Below the pieces are notes generated by a model. That model ran no database searches. It was not told where the DNA came from and saw only the letters and a program-made list of their open reading frames with translations. From the NCBI GenBank assembly GCA_015143295.1, contig CM026570.1, forward strand, positions 26,667,250 through 26,731,249: 64,000 nt of DNA. Direction: 5' to 3'. The stretch comes from Tetracentron sinense. Its lineage: Eukaryota > Streptophyta > Magnoliopsida > Trochodendrales > Trochodendraceae. Numbering within the stretch: position 1 is the stretch's first letter; each line of letters begins with the position of its first letter. The position numbers and the translations under genes are program-made. This document shows positions 21,833 to 34,238 of this stretch, piece after piece.

Positions 21833-22445
21833 GGAAGCCCCAGCTGAACAAAACAAGGAAAGAAACGAACAGAGAAACAAGAGAGAATCCTGCCCGGATA
21901 GCAACCGTTGGCAGAACACGCAACTAAAAAAGATGAAAAAACGAGAGTAATTAATCACTGAGCACCACTAGCTTACTGGCTTCAGCTAGAACTAGCACTT
22001 TGGCAATCAACCCACGAAAAGAAGATAAAAGGAACTCAAACGAAACCAGACACATGATTTCCCTGATCCTCTTAGAGTGAACAGCTGACCTTTCTTTGCA
22101 CTCGCTAGCTTAATGTACAGCTAGAACCGAGCAAACCACACGGACCAAGTAGGAAGAAGTAAAAACCTCACGAAAAAAGGGTAGAAGCAACAACACAAGG
22201 AGATCTAAGGAGATGAGAATAGGTATGATGCACCCATAATAGTAAAAAAATGCATCAAGAAGAACCAAAGGAACAGTCTAGAGAGAAACTAATCCATAAC
22301 AGAACCAAGAAAAAACAAAACAGGAGAAAAGAAAACAACCTGAAAGTGAGACCAAAGAGACTAGAGGGGAAAAAGGCTCCGGCTAGATGGCCGGAGAAGA
22401 AGAAAGATCAAGCTCCCCCAGACTTCTATGGCTCCCCCAAACGCA
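21833..22445 (-). other. LINE B1 5' untranslated region (inferred)
   Basis: On the minus strand this stretch is rich in T and C and has no long frame, as expected for the leader and internal promoter of an L1 element. A 7-bp hairpin, CTCCGGC-TAGATG-GCCGGAG, lies near its distal end (about 22377-22396). I see no conserved promoter motif to name. Confidence 0.5.
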
Positions 22446-22446
22446 C

Positions 22447-22549
22447 CTCTGTAGTCAAGGTTGCATATAAGCTAGAGTTGCTGGCTTATTCTCGCATTCA
22501 CCCGGTCTTTCATGTTTCGCTTTTAAAAAGAAAGGTGAGCGATGGAGTT
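22447..22549 (+). pseudogene. fragment of Ty3/gypsy integrase C-terminus
   Basis: The plus strand encodes VAYKLELLAYSRIHPVFHVS followed by LLKRKV, the well-known end of gypsy integrase just upstream of the element's 3' end (usual form VAYKLELP...IHPVFHVSLLK). Only about 100 bp are present, without any adjoining integrase or LTR sequence. It sits between the 5' end of LINE B1 and resuming satellite, in antisense orientation to the LINE. Confidence 0.85.
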
Positions 22550-24803
22550 GTTCATTTCTACTAACGCATGTATTTTGACCCAACCAAAGTGTGGGTATTT
22601 GTTTCGATGGAATCCGAGCTCGTTTACCCGATTTGAGCATCGAGAGGCCTGGAATCCATTCTTAGTACTTAGAAAGTATACTTCGACCAAAACCTACAAA
22701 TGCGCAGCAAATCAAACCGGGTATCGGATTTCGATGTCGGTTCTTTAAACGCTTGAATTTCGACCCAACCTATTTAGGGAAATTCGTTTCGATGGAATCC
22801 AGGCTCGTTTGCCCGATTAGGGCACCAAGAGGAAGATCCATACTTATAAATTACACTTCAGCCTAAACCAAAAAACGCGCACCAAATCCAAACCAAGGGT
22901 CGGATTTTGATGCCATTTCTTCTAAAACGTGTATTTCGAGCCAATCTAAGTGTGGGAATTCATTTTGACGGAATCCGAGATCGTTTGCCCAATATGGGCA
23001 CCGAGAGGCCCGAAATCCATTCTTAGAAAGTATACTTCGGCCTAAACCTACAAACGTGCAACAAATCCAAACCGGGGGTCAGATTTCGATGTCATTTCTG
23101 TTAACGCGTGTATTTCGAACCAGCCAAAGTGTGGGAATTCGTTTCGATGGAATCCGAGGTCATTTGCCTGATTAGAGCACCGAGAGGCCTGAAATCCATA
23201 CTTAAAAAGTATACTTTGGCCTAAACCTACAAATGCGTTCCAAATCCAAACCGGGGGTCAGATTTCGATGTCTATTCTTCAAACGCATGTATTTTGACCC
23301 AACCTATGTATGGAAATTCATTTCAATGAAATCCAAGGTCGTTTGCCCGATTTGAGCACTAAAAGGCCTGTAAAGCATACTTAGAAAGTATACTTCAGCC
23401 AAAACCTACAAACGAACACCGAATCCAAACTGGGGGTCGGATTTCGATGTCGTTTCTATTAACACGTGTATGTCGACCCAGCCAAAGTGTGGGAATTCGT
23501 TTCGATGGAATCCGAGGTCATTTGCCCGATTTGGGCAACGAGAAACCCGAAATCTATACTTAGAAAGTATACTTCGGCCTAAACCTAAAACACGCACCAA
23601 ATCCATACCAGTGGTCGGATTTCTATGTCGTTTCCTCTAACACGTATATTTCGACCAAACCTAAGTGTGGGAATTTGTTTCGATGGAATCTGAGGTCGTT
23701 TGCCTAATTTTGGCACCAAGAGGCCCGGAATCCATACTTAGAAAGTATTCTTCGGCCTAAACGTACAAATGCGCACCAAATCCAAATCAACGGTCGGATT
23801 TCGATGATGTTTTCTCTAACGTGTGTATTTCAACCCAACTTACGTGTGAGAATTCCTTTTGATCGAATCCGAGGTCGTTTGCCCGATTAGAGCACCGAGA
23901 GGCCCGAAATTAATACTTAGAAAGTGTACTTCGGCCTAAACCTACAAACGCGCGCCAAATCCAAACCGGGGTTCAGATTTCGATGTCTTTTCTTCAAACA
24001 TGAGTATTTCGACCCAACCTATGTATGGAAATTCGTTTCGATGGAATCCAAGGTCCTTTGCCCCTGATTTCAGCCCCAAAAGCCCGAAATGCATACTTAG
24101 AAAGTATACTTCAGCCAAAACCTACAAACGAGCACCGAATCCAAACCGGGGGTCTGATTTCAATGCCGTTTCTGTTAACGCGTGTATTTCGACTCAACCA
24201 AAGTGTGGGAATTTGTTTCAATGGAATCCGAGGTCGTTTGCTTTATTTGGGCGACTAGAGGCCAGAAATCTATACTTAGAAAATATACTTCAACCTAGAC
24301 CTAAAACGCGCACCAAATCCAAAGCAGGGGTCGGATTTCAATGTCGTTTCCTCTAACTCATGTATTTCGACCAAACCTGAGTGTGGGAAATTGTTTTGAT
24401 GGAATTTGAGGTCGTTTGCCCGTTTTTGGTATCAAGAGGCCTGGAATCCGTACTTAGAAAGTATACTTCGGCCTAAATGTACAAATGTGCACCAAATCCA
24501 AACTGGAGGTCGGATTTCAATGATGTTTCCTCTAACGTGTGTATTTCGACCCAACTTAAGTGTGAGAATTCATTTTGATCGAATCAGAGGACGTTTGCCC
24601 GATTAGAGCACCGAGAGGCCCGAAATCAATACTTAGAAAGTATACTTCAGCTTAAACCTACAAACATGCACCAAATCCAAACAGGGGGTCGGATTTCAAT
24701 GTAGGTTCTTCAAACACGTGTATTTTGACCTAACCTATGTATGGAAATTCGTTTTGATGGAATCTGAGGTCGTTTCCCCGATTTCGGGACCAAGAGGCCT
24801 GAA
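22550..24803. repeat. 179-bp satellite array, block 4
   Basis: About 12-13 monomers. The first monomer carries the GCTCGTTTACCCGATTTGAGCATCGAG variant also seen at 6.6-7.0, 8.9 and 26.9 kb. The last three monomers (about 24290-24803) match, in order and in private variants, the three monomers at about 4890-5416 before LINE C1. Confidence 0.93.
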
Positions 24804-25357
24804 GCGGACCCCGACCAGATAACATAAATCACAAAACAAATACAATAAATAATCTCTACAACCTCTCAGGTCGGCAGCTATAAGCTCTACCAATCTCAGA
24901 GGGAATTGTGAAGGAACAAAAGAGCACTCACCATCAGTCAAACACAATTTAGACAGATAATCGGCGGGTCTATTGGTAGCACGAGGAGAAAAACAGATTT
25001 TAAAACCATCAAACAGCGCGATCAATTCCTCGAATCGAGCTAGAATAAATGGAACGACCAAGGGCTGATGCTCGCCTTCCGAATACCTTCCATAGCCCAT
25101 TTAGTGTCCGAAACAACCTGGATTTTTGAGAACCCTAGCTGGCAAGCGACATGGAGGCCCTTCTGAATAGCCAAGAGCTCCATATGTATGACTGAAGTGC
25201 AAGACTCGCCTCCGGCCATAGCAAAAACCGCTGCTCCTAAGTGATCTCTCAAAATAAAGTCATATCCACCCATGTTGTTTTTATAGAAGTCATCGCAATT
25301 TATGCAAAGAAAGCCAAGGTCCGGAGGCTGCCATTTCACCCATCTCGACATAGACGG
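24804..25357 (-). pseudogene. LINE C remnant, copy 2: RNase H domain and 3' tail
   Basis: Same 554-bp length, truncation points and satellite junctions as copy 1 at 5417-5970. The RNase H sequence is diverged (INCDDFYKNNMGG against INCDGSYKKTRGG in copy 1) and a frameshift at about 25050-25090 splits the frame in two. The Glu (HMELLAIQKG) and the Asp-containing VVSDTKWAM motif remain. The 3' end again stops at GGGGTCCGC with no poly(A). It is a satellite-borne duplicate, not an independent insertion. Confidence 0.88.
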
Positions 25358-27046
25358 AATACTTAGAAAGTATTCTTCAGCCTAAACCAATAAACGGGCA
25401 CCAAATCCAAATTGGGGGTCGGATTTTGATGTCGTATCCTCAAACGCATGTATTTTAACCCAACCTATGTATGGAAATTTGTTTCAATGGAATCCGAGGT
25501 CGTTTGCCCGATTTGGACACCAAGAGGCCCGAAATCCATACTTAGAAAGTATACTTCGGCCTAAACATACAAACTCGCACCAAATCCAAAACGGGATCAG
25601 ATTTTGATGTTGTTTCTTCTAACGCGTATATTTCGACCCAATCTAAGTGTGAGAATTCGTTTTGATGGAATCCGAGGTCGTTTGCCCGATTTGGACACCG
25701 AGATGGTTGAAATTCATACTTAGAAAGTATACTTCGGCCTACACTTACAGAAGTGCACTAAATCCAAACCATGGTTCGAATTTTGATGTCAGTTCTTCTA
25801 ACACGTATAATTCGACACAACCTAAGTGTGGGAATCCGTTTCAATGGAATCCGAGGTTGTTAGCCCGATTTGAGCTCCAAGAGGCCTAAAATCCGTACTT
25901 AGAAAGTATACTTCGGCTTAAACCTATAACACGCACCAAATCCAAACCGGGGGTCAGATTTCGATGTAATTTCTATTAACACGTGTATTTCAACCCAGCC
26001 AAAGTGTGCAACTTCATTTCGATGGAATTTGAGGTCGTTTGCCCGATTTGGGCAACGAGAGGCCCGAATTCCGTACTTAGAAAGTATACTTCGGCCTAAA
26101 CATAAAAACGTGCAACAAATCCAAACTGGAGGTCGGATTTTGATGATGTTTCCTCTAATGTGTGTATTGTGACCCAAATTAAGTTTGAGGATTCGTTTTG
26201 ATGGAATCCGAGGTCGTTTGCCCGATTAGAGCACTGAGAGGCCTGAAATCCATGCTTAGAAAGTATACTTCGGCCTAAACCTACAAACATGCACCAAATC
26301 CAAATCAGGGGTCAGATTTCGATATCGGTTCCTTGAACACGTATATTTGGACCCAATCTATGTATGGAAATTCATTTCGATGGAATCTGAGGTCATTTGC
26401 CCGATTTGGGCCCCAAGAGGCCCGAAATCCATACTTAGAAAGTATACTTCGGCCTAAACATACAAACTCGCACCAAACCCAAACTGGGTCAGATTTCGAT
26501 GCCGTTTCTTCTAATGCAAGTATTTTGACCCAATCTAGGTGTGAGAATTCGTTTTGATGGAATCCGAGGTTGTTTGCCCAATTTGAACACCGAGATAGTT
26601 GGAATTCATACTAAGAAAGTATACTTTGGCCTAAACTTACAAAAGCGCACTAAATCAAAACCATGGGTCGAATTTTGATGTGGTTTCTTTTAACGCATAT
26701 AATTCAACCCCACCTAAGTGTGGGAATTCGTTTCGATGGAATCCGAGGTCGTTTGCCCGATTTGGGCTCCAAGAGGCCCGAAATCCGTACTTAGAAAGTA
26801 TATTTCGGCTTAAACCTATAACACGCACCAAATCCAAATTGGGGGTTGGATTTCGATGTCATTTCTATTAAAGCGTGTAATTCGACCCAGCCAAAGTGTG
26901 GGAATTTATTTCGATGGTATCCAAGCTCGTTTACCCGATTTGAGTATCGAGAGGACCGGAATCGATACTTAGAAAGTATACTTCGACGAAAACCTACAAT
27001 GCACACCAAATCAAACCGGGGGTCGGATTTTGATGTCGTTTCTTCT
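25358..27046. repeat. 179-bp satellite array, block 5
   Basis: About 9-10 monomers, including two D'-E runs (25.6-25.9 and 26.5-26.8 kb). The second has CATACTAAGAAAG at about 26606 and is another uninterrupted counterpart of the LINE A2 site. The block ends at TTTCTTCT, where the solo LTR was inserted. Confidence 0.93.
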
Positions 27047-29266
27047 TGAATGGGGATCTGGATAAAAATTTATGCGAAAAGTGGATCGCCTAGATCTTAA
27101 CACCATAAAAAGCATCAAAATTATCTAAGAGTTTTAGTCATATCACCTCGGTGAATGTTTTTCACCGGTGAAGTTAATCCACTCGAACCGTCAGAACTCA
27201 TTGTAGAGATTTCTCCGAAAAATACTAGAAGCTCGATCCTTGTTCTTCGCTATCCCCACGAAGCTTTAGAATCTCCTTTGGAATTATAGAAGCAAGAGGA
27301 AGAAGATAGATCAATGGTGTTGACCTTCTATCACCAATAATACTAAGGTTCAAAACCCTAGATTTGCAAAACCCAACTAGGACCACCAATATAGCTCACG
27401 AAAATCCCTAGGGACCCTTAGGGCTCACGGTTTGGAGAGAGAGAAAAGAGGAGAGAAAAATTTCTGGAGAATTCTACTTAATGGTCTAGGGTGTTGGGGT
27501 ATTCATAGACTAGGATCTTATCCTAATCCTACTCAACTTGATCTTATCTAGTATGATTTATTAATTAACAATAACTCTTATTATTAATTAAATAAACTCC
27601 TACTTAATCTATAACTACTTTAGTTATAGTAATCCTATTAATTAAAGAGTCCCTATTATAAGAGGATTCCTAAATTAAAAGGGATAAGTCAACATCGTAC
27701 ACCAAAGTAGGAAACCTAGTCAAACTAGGAATCCACTAGGGGGGGCATGAGCTTCTATGAGGCGTGGGATTTGAGGAGTTAAAAACTCCTTATTGTAATC
27801 TAATTACAATAACATCTTAATCCTAATTGCAATCCAACACTTGGATTTTAATTCCATAATAAAAGGAATTATATTTCAATAATTATTCAATTAAACAAAT
27901 CCTAATCCAATTAGGATTCCTCAAGTAGGCACCCCACCCTAGGGTTTAAACCCATGGGCTTTGGCCCATATTAAAGGTCCACTTTAATGGGTTTATGGAT
28001 ATGGGTCAAACCCATTTCCCCTTTAATTATGTTAATCAAATAATTACTAAAATAATCCCTTAGTTTAAATTAACAATTAATTTAAACAATAGATTAACTA
28101 TTAATTTATTTAATTAAATGATTAACTTTTAATCACTTAAAATAATAGATTAACTTTTAATCAATTATTGAGCTTGTATTTCTTATGCGAACACCTCCAC
28201 AAATTTCTCTAGGACATTCTTACCCTGGCTTATCCAATGTTATCCCATTGACCCTAAATGGGAATTACATCGGAATTACAAGTGACGTGAGATATCTATG
28301 TTGCAATTGAATCCCAGTGTATGAACATTAACCATTATGGATCCCGCCACATGAACTTTTAAATTCGATTTATCCTTCCAAATACATTATCCCTAATGGG
28401 TCTTCGAGATTGACATACTATCTAACCCATAGCCCATTGCAAATCATCCGGGTTTCCAAGACTTATGATTAAGCTATGAGAAACAATTTCTCATGAAAAA
28501 CATTTTGAAAAAAACTTTTTATAAGTATAATACCTTTTAATAAAAGTATATTTCAAAACTTATTTTGTTTTCAAAATCACATGCGCAAGATTTGAACTTA
28601 ATCAACTGTCTTACCCGGAACTTGGATAATCTCTCAAATTAATGAGCATGGATTTCTTGTTTGAAATTCATCATGACTCAAACAACTTTCTGATTATCCA
28701 ACTGTCACTGTATTGCATTCCTTAACTTAGGAAATACATTGGTGGAATCAAAACAGTTAGATCACTGCCCAGACATAGATGAACTCATTAGATCTGAGGA
28801 TCATCAAAACTATTCAATGTGAATGAGAGACCAACTATCTGATAGTATGTTTATGTAAGAGGTCTCTCATTGAATGCAATCAGTCAGTGTACATTTAAGC
28901 ACTCATATACTGATGTGTAGTTTCCACTACAATAGTTTGAGATAGAACTACACCTCAACAATTGAGAACATCTTGGCATTCTGGCAGCCATATAAGTGAA
29001 GTGCCCAACTTCACCCACAGTTGTGACTATATAAGGTATAAGGTATAAGGAACCGGAAAGTTATATCTACCTGTAATAATCTAATCACATAACTTCCTAC
29101 AATATATCCTATGGACCTTTCTCGATATCTCATATCGTATAAATCATCTCATGATCATGGTCAATAACCCATAATGAATACACAATAGATTAAGAAGAAG
29201 CATTTATTAATCAAATTAATAAGGTTCTAACAATCTAAATGATTTTTCTGGGCAACATGTCCAACA
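27047..29266 (-). mobile_element. solo LTR (2220 bp) flanked by a 5-bp target duplication
   Basis: The sequence starts TGAATGGGG and ends CCAACA, so it has the TG...CA ends of an LTR. CTTCT occurs directly before it (27042-27046) and directly after it (29267-29271), while uninterrupted satellite has CTTCT only once at this place (TTTCTTCTAACGC). It has no gag, pol, primer site or polypurine tract. It is AT-rich and without open frames. On the minus strand TATGAATACCCC (near 27505-27516) followed by a CT-rich stretch looks like a promoter and leader, which favours minus orientation. A solo LTR forms by recombination between the two LTRs of a full element. Superfamily not determined. Confidence 0.85.
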
Positions 29267-32200
29267 CTTCTAACGCATGTATTTTGACTCAACCTATATG
29301 TGGAAACTCATTTCGATGGAATTTGAGGTCGTTTGCCTAATTTGGGCTCCAAGAGGCCCGAAAACCTACAAGCGCACACCAATCCAAACCGGGGGTCGGA
29401 TATCGATGTCGTTTCTTCAAACATGTGAATTTAAACCCAACCTATGTAGGGAAATTCATTTCAATGGAATCCAAGTCGTTTGCCAGATTTGGGCACCAAG
29501 AGGCCCGAAATCCATACTCATAAAGTATACTGCGGCCTAAACCAACAAACGAGCACCAAATCCAAACCGGGGGTCGGATTTTGATGCCATTTCTTCTTAT
29601 GCGTGTATTCCGAGCCAATCTAAGTGTGGGAATTCATTTTCATGGATTCCGAGGTCGTTTGCCCAATTTGGGCTCCGAGAGGCCCGAAACCCATACTTAG
29701 AAAGTATACTTCGGCCTAAACATACAAACGCGCAACAAATCCAAACCGGGGGACGGATTTCAATGTCATTTTTGTTAACAAATTTATTTTGACCCAACTA
29801 AATTGTGGGAATTCGTTTCGATGGAACCCGAGGTCGTTGGCCCAATTTGGGCAACGAGAGGCCTGAAATCAGTACTCAGAAAGTATACTTCGGCTTAAAC
29901 CTACAAACGCATACCAAATCCAAACCGGGGGTCAGATTTCGATTTCGTTTCTTCAAACACGTGTATTTCGATCCAACCTATGTATGGAAATTCGTTTCGA
30001 TAGAATACGAGGTCGTTTGCTCGATTTGGGCACCAAGAGGCTCGAAATGCATACTTAGAAATTATACTTCAGCCAAAACCTACAAATGAGCACCGAATTC
30101 AAATCGGGGGTCGGATTTCGATGTCGTTTCTATTAATGCTTGTATTTCGACCCAACCAAGGTGTGGGAATTCGTTTCAATAAAATCCGAGGTCGTTTGCC
30201 TTTTTGGGCTCCGAGAGGCCCGAAATCCATACTTCGAAAGTATACTTCGGCTTAAACCTACAAACGCTTACCAAATCCAAACCTGGGGTCAGATTTCGAT
30301 GTCGTTTCCTCAAACACGTGTATTTCGACCCAACCTATGTATGGAAATTCGTTTCGATAGAATACGAGGTCGTTTGCTCGATTTGGGCACCAAGAGGCTC
30401 GAAATGCATACTTAGAAATTATACTTCAGCCAAAACCTACAAATGAGCACCGAATTCAAATCGGGGGTCGGATTTCGATGTCGTTTCTATTAATGCTTGT
30501 ATTTCGACCCAACCAAGGTGTGGGAATTCGTTTCAATAAAATCCGAGGTCGTTTGCCTTTTTGGGCTCCGAGAGGCCCGAAATCCATACTTCGAAAGTAT
30601 ACTTCGGCTTAAACCTACAAACGCTTACCAAATCCAAACCTGGGGTCAGATTTCGATGTCGTTTCCTCAAACACGTGTATTTCGACCCAACCTATGTATG
30701 GAAATTCGTTTCGATGGAATCCGAGGTCGTTTGCCCAATTTGGGCGCCAAGAGGTTCGAAATGCATACTTAGAAAGTATACTTCAGCCAAAACCTACAAA
30801 CGAGTACCGAATCCAAATCGGGGGTCGGATTTTGATGTCGTTTCTATTAATGCCTGTATTTCAAACCAACACAGGTGTGGGAATTTGTTTCGATAGAATC
30901 CGAGGTCGTTTGCCTTATTTGGGCTCCGAGAGGCCCGAAATCCATATTTCGAAAGTATACTCCGGCTTAAACCTACAAGCGCGCACCAAATCCAAACCGG
31001 GGGTCGGATATCGATGTCGTTTCTTCAAACATGTGAATTTCAACCCAACCTATGTAGGGAAATTCATTTCAATGGAATCCAAGGTCATTTGCCAGATTTG
31101 GGCACTAAGAGGCCCGAAATCCATACTCATAAAGTATACTACGGCCTAAACCAACAAACGCGCACCAAATCCCAACCGGGGGTCGGATTTTGATGCCATT
31201 TCTTCTGACGCGTGTATTTCGAGCCAATCTAAGCGTGGGAATTCATTTTGATGTAATCCGAGGTCGTTTGCCAAATTTGGGCTCCAAGAGGCTCGAAATC
31301 CATACTTAGAAAGTATACTTTGGCCTAAACATACAAATGCGTAACAAATCCAAACCGGGGGACGGATTTCGATGTCATTTTTGTTAACACATTTATTTTG
31401 ACCCAAGTAAATTGTGGGAATTCATTTCGATAGAATCCGAGGTCGTTGGCCCGATTTGGGCAACGAGAGGCCCGAAATCTGTTCTCAAAAAGTATACTTC
31501 GGCTTAAACCTACAAACGCATACAAAATCCAAACCGGGGGTCAGATTTCGATGTCGTTTCTTCAAACAAGTGTATTTTGACCCAACCTATGTATGAAAAT
31601 TCGTTTCGATAGAATCCGAGGTCGTTTGCCCGATTTGGGCACCAAGAGGCTCGAAATGCATACTTAGCAATTATACTTTAGCCAAAACCCTCAAACGAGT
31701 ACCGAATCGAAATCAGGGGTGAGATTTTGATGTTGTTTCTATTAACGCCTGTATTTCAACCCAACCAAGGTGTGGGAATTCATTTCGATAGAATCCGAGG
31801 TCGTTTGCCTTTTTTGGGCTCCGAGAGGCCCGAAATGCATACTTCGAAAGTATACTTCGGCTAAAACCTACAAACGCGCACCAAATCCAAACCGGGGGTT
31901 GGATTTCAAGGTCGGTTCTTCAAACATGTGAATTTTGACCCAACCTATGTAGGGAAATTTTTTACGATGGAATCCGGGGTCGTTTGCCCGATTTGAGCAC
32001 CAACAGGCCTGAAATCCATACTTATAAAGAATACTTCGGCCTAAACCAACAAACATGCACCAAATCCAAACCGGGGGCCGGATTTTTATGACATTTCTTC
32101 TAACACGTGTACTTCAAGCCAATCTAAGTGTGGGAATTCATTTTGATGGAATCCAAGGTCGTTTGCCCAATTTGGGCTCCGAGAGGCCCGAAATCCATAC

Positions 32201-34163
32201 TTAGAAAGTATACTTCGGCCTAAGCATACAAACGCTCAAAAAATCCAAACCGGGGGTCAAATTTCGATGTCATTTCTATAAACGCGTGTATTTTGACCCA
32301 GCCAATGTGTGAAAATTCGTTTGGATGGAATCCGAGGTCGTTTTCACGATTTGAGCAACGAGAAGCCCGAAATCCGTACTTTGGAAGTATACTTCGGCCT
32401 AAACATACAAAGATGAACCAAATCCAAACCGGAGGTCGGATTTCGATGAAGTTTCCTCTAACGTGTGTATTTCGACCCAACTTAAGTGTGAGAATTCTTT
32501 TTGATGGAATCCGAGGTCGTTTGCTCGATTAGAGCACTGAGAGGCCTGGAATCCATACTTAGAAAGTATACTTCGGCCTAAACCTACAAACGGGCACCAA
32601 ATCCCAACCGAGGGTCAGATTTCGATCTAGTTTCTTCAAACACGTGTATTTCAACCCAACCTTTGTATGGAAATTCGTTTCGATGGAATCCGAGGTTGTT
32701 TGCCCGATTTGGGCACCAAAAGGCCCGGAATGCATACTCAGAAAGTATACTTCAGCTAAAACCTTCAAACGAGCACCGAATCAAAATCGGGGGTCGGATT
32801 TCGATGTGATTCTGTTAACACGTGTATTTCAACCCAGCCAAAGTGTGACAATTTGTTGCGATGAAATCTGAGGTCGTTTGCCCGATTTGGCAACGAGAGG
32901 CCCGAAATCCATACTTAAAAAGTATATTTCGACCTAAACATACAAACGCGCACCAAAACCAATCCAGAGGTCAGATTTCGATGATGTTTCCTCTAAAGTG
33001 TGTATTTCGAACTAACTTAAGTGTAAGAATTCGTTTCGATGGAATCCGCGGACGTTTGCCCGATTAGAGCACCGAGAGGCCCGAAATCCCTACTTAGAAA
33101 TTATATTTGGGCCTAAACCTACAAACGCGCTCCAAATCCAAACCAGGGGTCGGATTTCGATTTCGTTACTTCAAACGATTATATCTCGACCCAACCTATG
33201 TATGGAAATTCGTTTCAATGGAATCCGAGGTCGTTTGCCTAATTTGGGCAGCAAGAGACCCAAAATCCATACTTAGAAAGTATAATTCATCCAAAACCTT
33301 CAAACGCGTACCAAATCCAAATTGGAGGTCGGATTTCGATGACGTTTCTTTTAAAGCATGTATTTTGACCTAGCCAAAGTGTGGGAATTCGTTTCGATGG
33401 AATCCGATCAAGTTTGACCGATTTGGGCACCGACAGGCCCGAAATCCTTACCTAGAAAGTATACTTCGGCCCAACCCTACAAACGCACACAAAATCCAAA
33501 CCGGGAGTCGAATTTTCATGTCGTTTCTTCTAACGCATGTATTTTGACCCAACCTATGTGTGAAAATTCGTTTCGATGGAATCCGAGGTCGTTTGCCCGA
33601 TTTAGGGTTCGAGAGGCCTGAAATCTACACTTGGAAAGTATACCTCGGCCTAAACCTTCAAACACGGATCAAATCCAAACCGGGGATCTGATTTTGATGT
33701 CATTTTTGTTAACGCATGTATTTGAACCCAACCGAAGTATGGGAATTCATTTCGATGGAATATGAAATCGTTTGCCCAATTTGGGCAACGAGATGCCCGA
33801 AATCCATGCTTAGAAAGTATACTTCATCCCAACCATACTAACACGCAAGAAATCCAAACCGGGGGTCAGATTTTGATTTCATTTCTTCTAACGTGTGTAT
33901 TTTGACCCAACCTATGTGTGGAAATTCGTTTCGATGGAATCCGAGGTCATTTGCCTGATATAGGGTCCGAGAGGCCCGAAATCCATACTTAGTGTACTTC
34001 TGCCAAATCTTACAAACACGCACCAAATCCAAATAGGAGGTCGGATTTCGATGTTATTTTTGTTAATGCATGTATTTCAACCCAGCCAAAGTGTGGGAAT
34101 TCATTTCGATGGAATCCAAGGTCGTTTGCCTGATTTGGGCAATGAAATGCCCGAAATCTATAC
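29267..34163. repeat. 179-bp satellite array, block 6, with clear higher-order repeat
   Basis: About 27 monomers. Class order from about 29.42 kb is H-D-F-B-G, then two extra B-G pairs, then H-D-F-B-G-H-D-C-A-B-C-A-B'-I-J-K-J-K. B' carries TATAATTCATCCAAAAC, I carries CTTCGGCCCAACCCTAC, J carries GATTTAGGGTCCGAG, and K carries TTTTTGTTAACGC with GAGATGCCCG. The pentamer H-D-F-B-G (about 895 bp) therefore repeats, with local expansion. The end of the block (33.2-34.16 kb) is collinear with 61.4-62.3 kb. Confidence 0.95.
29975..30713. repeat. two tandem copies of a 357-bp dimer, identical
   Basis: Positions 29975-30356 are repeated at 30332-30713 without a difference that I can find, giving a period of 357 bp (one B plus one G monomer). 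Ordinary monomers in the window differ from each other at many positions, so this duplication is far younger than the array. Unequal crossing-over is the simplest cause. Confidence 0.92.
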
Positions 34164-34238
34164 TTTTTTTTTTGGGGGAAGGAAAGCGGGGTTAGGCAGA
34201 CCCCAACCAGAATGGAATAAATATATAAGGGAAAACAA

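Larger units (their letters stand above)
16948..22445 (-). mobile_element. LINE B1, near full-length L1-type element
   Basis: Read on the minus strand: a pyrimidine-rich leader (about 22445-21833), a shortened ORF1 (21832-21232), ORF2 in two frames (21137-17018), a 3' UTR with the hairpin shared by all LINEs here (16975-17000) and poly(A) seen as T13 at 16948-16960. The left satellite ends at TTTCGAT and the right one resumes at TCATTTCTACTAACGC (about 22550). Compared with the collinear block at 26.84 kb, only about one base of target is missing, so there is no target duplication. Between the LINE 5' end and the satellite lies a gypsy integrase scrap (22447-22549). The exact LINE 5' end is uncertain by some tens of bases. 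Confidence 0.9.

Noticed and set aside
21653-21958. Possible signal peptide in the hydrophobic start FFIFFSCVFCQRLLSGQDSL of a minus-strand frame
   Set aside because: It lies upstream of the more plausible ORF1 ATG at 21832 and comes from the pyrimidine-rich LINE leader.
22250-22446. Lys/Arg-rich plus-strand frame as a host gene fused to integrase
   Set aside because: The basic part is antisense to the pyrimidine-rich leader of LINE B1; only the last about 35 codons have a recognisable origin.
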